64,000 bases of DNA from Artemisia argyi (taxonomy: Eukaryota > Streptophyta > Magnoliopsida > Asterales > Asteraceae), in the NCBI GenBank assembly GCA_030686995.1, contig CM060685.1, positions 25,926,065-25,990,064 on the forward strand. Direction: 5' to 3'. Positions within the stretch are counted from its first letter, which is position 1, and each line of letters opens with the position of its first letter. Positions 60,201-64,000 of the stretch are shown in pieces. The notes under the pieces were generated by a model. The model did no database searches and was not told the origin of the DNA. It worked only from the letters and a program-made list of their open reading frames with translations. Both the position numbers and the translations under genes were made by a program.

Positions 60201-63200
60201 GTTTTTACCCATTTTTGTTTGTTTTTACACGTTTTTTATGTATTATGACCCGAATAAAAATATAACCGATTTAACTAAACCCAGCTAATCCAATAACCCG
60301 ATTTACACGTTTAGTCCGTTTTCATTGGTTTCCGTCCGTTTTTAGCCATTTTTGTTTGTTTTTACACGTTTTTCTGTTTAATCATCCGAATAAAAATATA
60401 ACCGATTTGATGAAACTGAACTAATCCAACAACACGATTTACACGTTTAGACTATTTTCAACCGTTTCCATCCGTTTTTATCCATTTTTGTTTGTTTTTA
60501 CACGTTTTTTATGTGTTATGACCCGTATAAAATTATAACCAATTTAATTAAACCGAAATAATCCAACAACCCGATTTACACGTATTGTCCATTTTTATCG
60601 GTTTCCATCCGTTTTTAGCCATTTTTGTTTGTTTTTACACGTTTTTGTGTTTAATCACCCGAATAAAAATATAACCCATTTAATGAAACCGAACTAATCC
60701 AACAACACGATTTACACGTTTAGTCCGTTTTCATCCGTTTCCACCCGTTTTTACCTATTTTTGTTTGTTTTACACGTTTTTTATGTGTTATGACCCGAAT
60801 AAAAATATAACCGATTTAATTAAACCCAACTAATCCAACAACCCGATTTACACGTTTAGTCCGTTTTCGTCGGTTTCCATCCGTTTTTAGCCATTTTTGT
60901 TTGTTTTTACACGTTTTTGTGTTTAATCACCCGAATAAAAATATAACCGATTTAATGAAGCCGAACTAATCCAACAACACGATTTACACGTTTAGTTTGT
61001 TTTCAACCGTTTCCATCCGTTTTTACCCATTTTTGTTTGTTTTTACACGTTTTTTATGTGTTATGACCTGCATAAAAATATAAGCGATTTAATTAAACCC
61101 AACTAATCCAACAACCTGATTTACACGTATAGTCTGTTTTCATCGGTTTTCATCTGTTTTTAGCCATTTTTGTTTGGTTTTACAAGTTTTTGTGTTTAAT
61201 CACCCGAATAAAAATATAACCGATTTAATGAAACCGAACTAATCCAACAACACGATTTACACGTTTAGTCCGTTTTCATCCGTTTCCATCCGTTTTTACC
61301 CATTTTTGTTTGTTTTTACACGTTTTTTATGTATTATGACCCCGATAAAAATATAACCGATTTAACTAAACCCAACTAATCCAATAACCCGATTACACGT
61401 TTAGTCCGTTTTCATTGGTTTCCGTCCGTTTTAGCCATTTTTGTTTGTTTTTACACGTTTTTCTGTTTAATCATCCGAATAAAAATATAACCGATTTGAT
61501 GAAACTGAACTAATCCAACAACACGATTTACACGTTTAGTCCGTTTACCATCCGTTTTTACCTATTTTTGTTTGTTTTACACGTTTTTTATGTGTTATGA
61601 CCCGAATAAAAATATAACCGATTTAACTAAACCCAACTAATCCAACAACCCGATTTACACGTTTAGTCCGTTTTCATCGGTTTCCATCCGTTTTTTAGCC
61701 ATTTTTGTTTATTTTTACATGTTTTTGTGTTTAATCACTCGAATAAAAATATAACTGATTTAATGAAACTGTACTAATCTAACAACACGATTTACACGTT
61801 TAGTCCGTTTTCATCCGTTTCTATCCGTTTCTACCCCATTTTTCTTTGTTTTTACACGGTTTTTATGAGTTACCGACCCGAATAAAAATATAACCGATTT
61901 AATTAAACCCACTAATCCAACAACCCGATTTACAACGTTTAGTCCGTTTTCGTCGGTTTCCCTCCGTTTTTAGCCATTTTTGTTTGTTTTAACACGTTTT
62001 TGTGTTTAATCACCCGAATAAAAATATAACCGATTTAATGAAACCGAACTAATCCAACAACACGATTTACACATTTAGTCCGTTTTCATCCGTTTCTATC
62101 CGTTTTTACCTATTTTTGTTTGGTTTTACACGTTTTTTATGAGTTACGACCCGAATAAAAATATAACCGATTTAATTAAACCCAACTAATCCAACAACCC
62201 GATTTACACGTTTAGTCCGTTTTCGTCGGTTTCCATCCGTTTTTAGCCATTTTAGTTTGTTTTTACACGTTTTTGTGTTTAATCACCCGAATTAAAATAT
62301 AACCGATTTAATGAATCCGAACTAATCCAACAACACGATTTACACGTTTAGTCCATTTTCAACCGTTTCCATCCGTTTTTATCCATTTTTGTTTGTTTTT
62401 ACACGTTTTTTATGTGTTATGACCCGTATAAAATTATAACCAATTTAATTAAACCCAAATAATCCAACAACCCGATTTACACGTATTCTCCATTTTTATC
62501 GGTTTCCATCCGTTTTTAGCCATTTTTGTTTGTTTTTACACGTTTTTGTGTTTAGTTACCCGAATAAAAATATAACCCATTTAATGAAACCGAACTAATC
62601 CAACAACACGATTTACACGTTTAGTCCGTTTTCATCCGTTTCCATCCGTTTTTATCCATTTTTGTTTGTTTTTAAACATTTTTTATGGGTTATGACCCGA
62701 ATAAAAATATAACCGATTTAACTAGACCTAACTAATCCAACAACCCGATTTACACGTTTATTCCGTTTTCATAGGTTTCCATCCGTTTTTTGCCATTTTT
62801 GTTTGTTTTTACACGTTTTTGCGTTTAATCATCCGAATAAAAATATAACCGATTTAATGAAACCGAACTAATCCAACAACACGATTTACACGTTTAGTCC
62901 GTTTTCATCTGTTTTCCATCCGTTTTTACCCATTTTTGTTTGTTTTTACACGTTTTTTACGTGTTACGACCTGAATAAAAATATAACCGATTTTATTAAA
63001 CCCAACTAATCCAACAACCCGATTTACACGTTTAGTCCGTTTTCATCGGTTTCTATCCGTTTTTACCTATTTTTGTTTGTTTTTACACATTTTTTATGAG
63101 TTACGACCCGAATAAAAATATAACCGATTTAATTAAACCCAACTAATCCAACAACCCGATTTACACGTTTAGTCCGTTTTCTTCGGTTTCCATCCGTTTT

Positions 63201-64000
63201 TAGCCATTTTTGTTTGTTTTTACACGTTTTTGTGTTTAATCACCCGAATTAAAATATAACCGATTTAATGAATCCGAACTAATCCAACAACACGATTTAC
63301 ACGTTTAGACTATTTTCAACCGTTTCCATCCGTTTTTATCCATTTTTGTTTGTTTTTACACGTTTTTTATGTGTTATGACCCGTATAAAATTATAACCAA
63401 TTTAATTAAACCGAAATAATCCAACAACCCGATTTACACGTATTGTCCATTTTTATCGGTTTCCATCCGTTTTTAGCCATTTTTGTTTGTTTTTACACGT
63501 TTTTGTGTTTAATCACCCGAATAAAAATATAACCCATTTAATGAAACCGAACTAATCCAACAACACGATTTACACGTTTAGTCCGTTTTCATCCGTTTCC
63601 ATCCGTTTTTACCCATTTTTGTTTGTTTTTAAACATTTTTTATGGGTTATGACCCGAATAAAAATATAACCGATTTAACTAGACCTAACTAATCCAACAA
63701 CCCGATTTACACGTTTATTCCGTTTTCATAGGTTTCCATCCGTTTTTAGCCATTTTTGTTTGTTTTTACATGTTTTTGCGTTTAATCATCCGAATAAAAA
63801 TATAACTGATTTAATGAAACCGAACTAATCCAACAACACGATTTACACGTTTAGTCCATTTTCATCCATTTCCATCTGTTTTTACCCATTTTTTTTTGTT
63901 TTTACACGTTTTTTATGTGTTATGACCTGAATAAAAATATAAGCGATTTAATTAAACCCAACTAATCCAACAACCTGATTTACACGTATAGTCTGTTTTC
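57224..64000. repeat. Satellite array, 136-137 bp monomers, about 49 copies, open to the right
   Basis: The monomers contain AATAAAAATATAACCGATTTAA, CAACCCGATTTACACG and TCCGTTTTCATC. Two types mostly alternate: type A (...CAACCCG..., ...TTTTTAGCC..., GTGTTTAATCACCCG) and type B (...CAACACG..., ...TTTTTACCC..., TATGTGTTATGACCCG), giving a dimer of about 273 bp. Subvariants recur at multiples of the monomer, showing 7- and 8-mer duplications. Inside each monomer a roughly 10-bp phrase (TCCGTTTTCA, TCCGTTTCCA, TCCGTTTTTA) is repeated. No ORF. Confidence 0.97.
58148..58341. mobile_element. MITE-like insertion in the satellite (194 bp)
   Basis: The ends are CAATGTTGCAAAAATCG and, inverted, CAGTGTTGCAAAAATCG. 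The interior has repeated GCCGATTAATCGGCC palindromes and a repeated AAGGTCCAAGGCC. No target duplication is visible; about 23 bp of the host monomer is missing at the site, so the insertion came with a deletion. Confidence 0.75.

Noticed and set aside
57224..64000. CRISPR array
   Set aside because: Repeats are contiguous tandem monomers with no unique spacers, in a plant genome.

Overview
The window is plant nuclear DNA, most likely from the daisy family (Asteraceae). It is AT-rich and dense in nested LTR retrotransposons, and its retroelement ORFs (Athila-type Gypsy polyproteins, and a Copia element with a Pro-rich extra protein) resemble families I remember from Tanacetum/Artemisia-type genomes; that placement is from memory. 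No bacterial, organellar or intact viral content was seen. Two or three ordinary plant genes are present, all damaged.

Layout. 1-5109: 3' end of one Athila-like Ty3/Gypsy element (ORF tail, long noncoding 3' region, long LTR with a G-box cluster). 5110-15643: a second Athila-like element with gag-protease-RT and RNaseH-integrase (two frameshifts), a noncoding 3' region and a 3.57 kb LTR unlike the LTR in front of it. 15644-17287: remnant ending in a probable Copia LTR. 17883-18817: a fold-back repeat. 19185-23315 (+): a strictosidine-synthase-like (SSL/APMAP-type) gene whose middle exon I cannot find; a fragment of a heavy-metal-associated isoprenylated protein (HIPP) gene and a hAT-like MITE lie where it should be. 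23493-30841 (-): a 7.35 kb LTR element with good ends but no recognisable coding region (LARD-like).

31214-57223 (-): the 3' part of an NAD-dependent isocitrate dehydrogenase (IDH) regulatory-subunit gene. One exon is split into three pieces at 33057-33142, 55558-55622 and 57181-57223. The splits are a Copia element with TA...TA ends (33143-55557, target duplication ATAAC) and a solo LTR (55623-57180, target duplication GTTTG). Joined across the duplications, the exon still reads open. The Copia itself holds four further insertions: a 3.63 kb Tekay-like solo LTR in its 5' LTR, a collapsed Athila LTR pair in gag, a 9.2 kb pol-less SIRE-like element in the reverse transcriptase, and an Athila LTR fragment near the 3' end.

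57224-64000 is a satellite array of about 136-137 bp monomers, mostly alternating between two types, with 7- and 8-monomer segmental duplications and one MITE-like insertion. It begins directly against the IDH exon and runs off the window. All family names rest on motif recognition without database searches.
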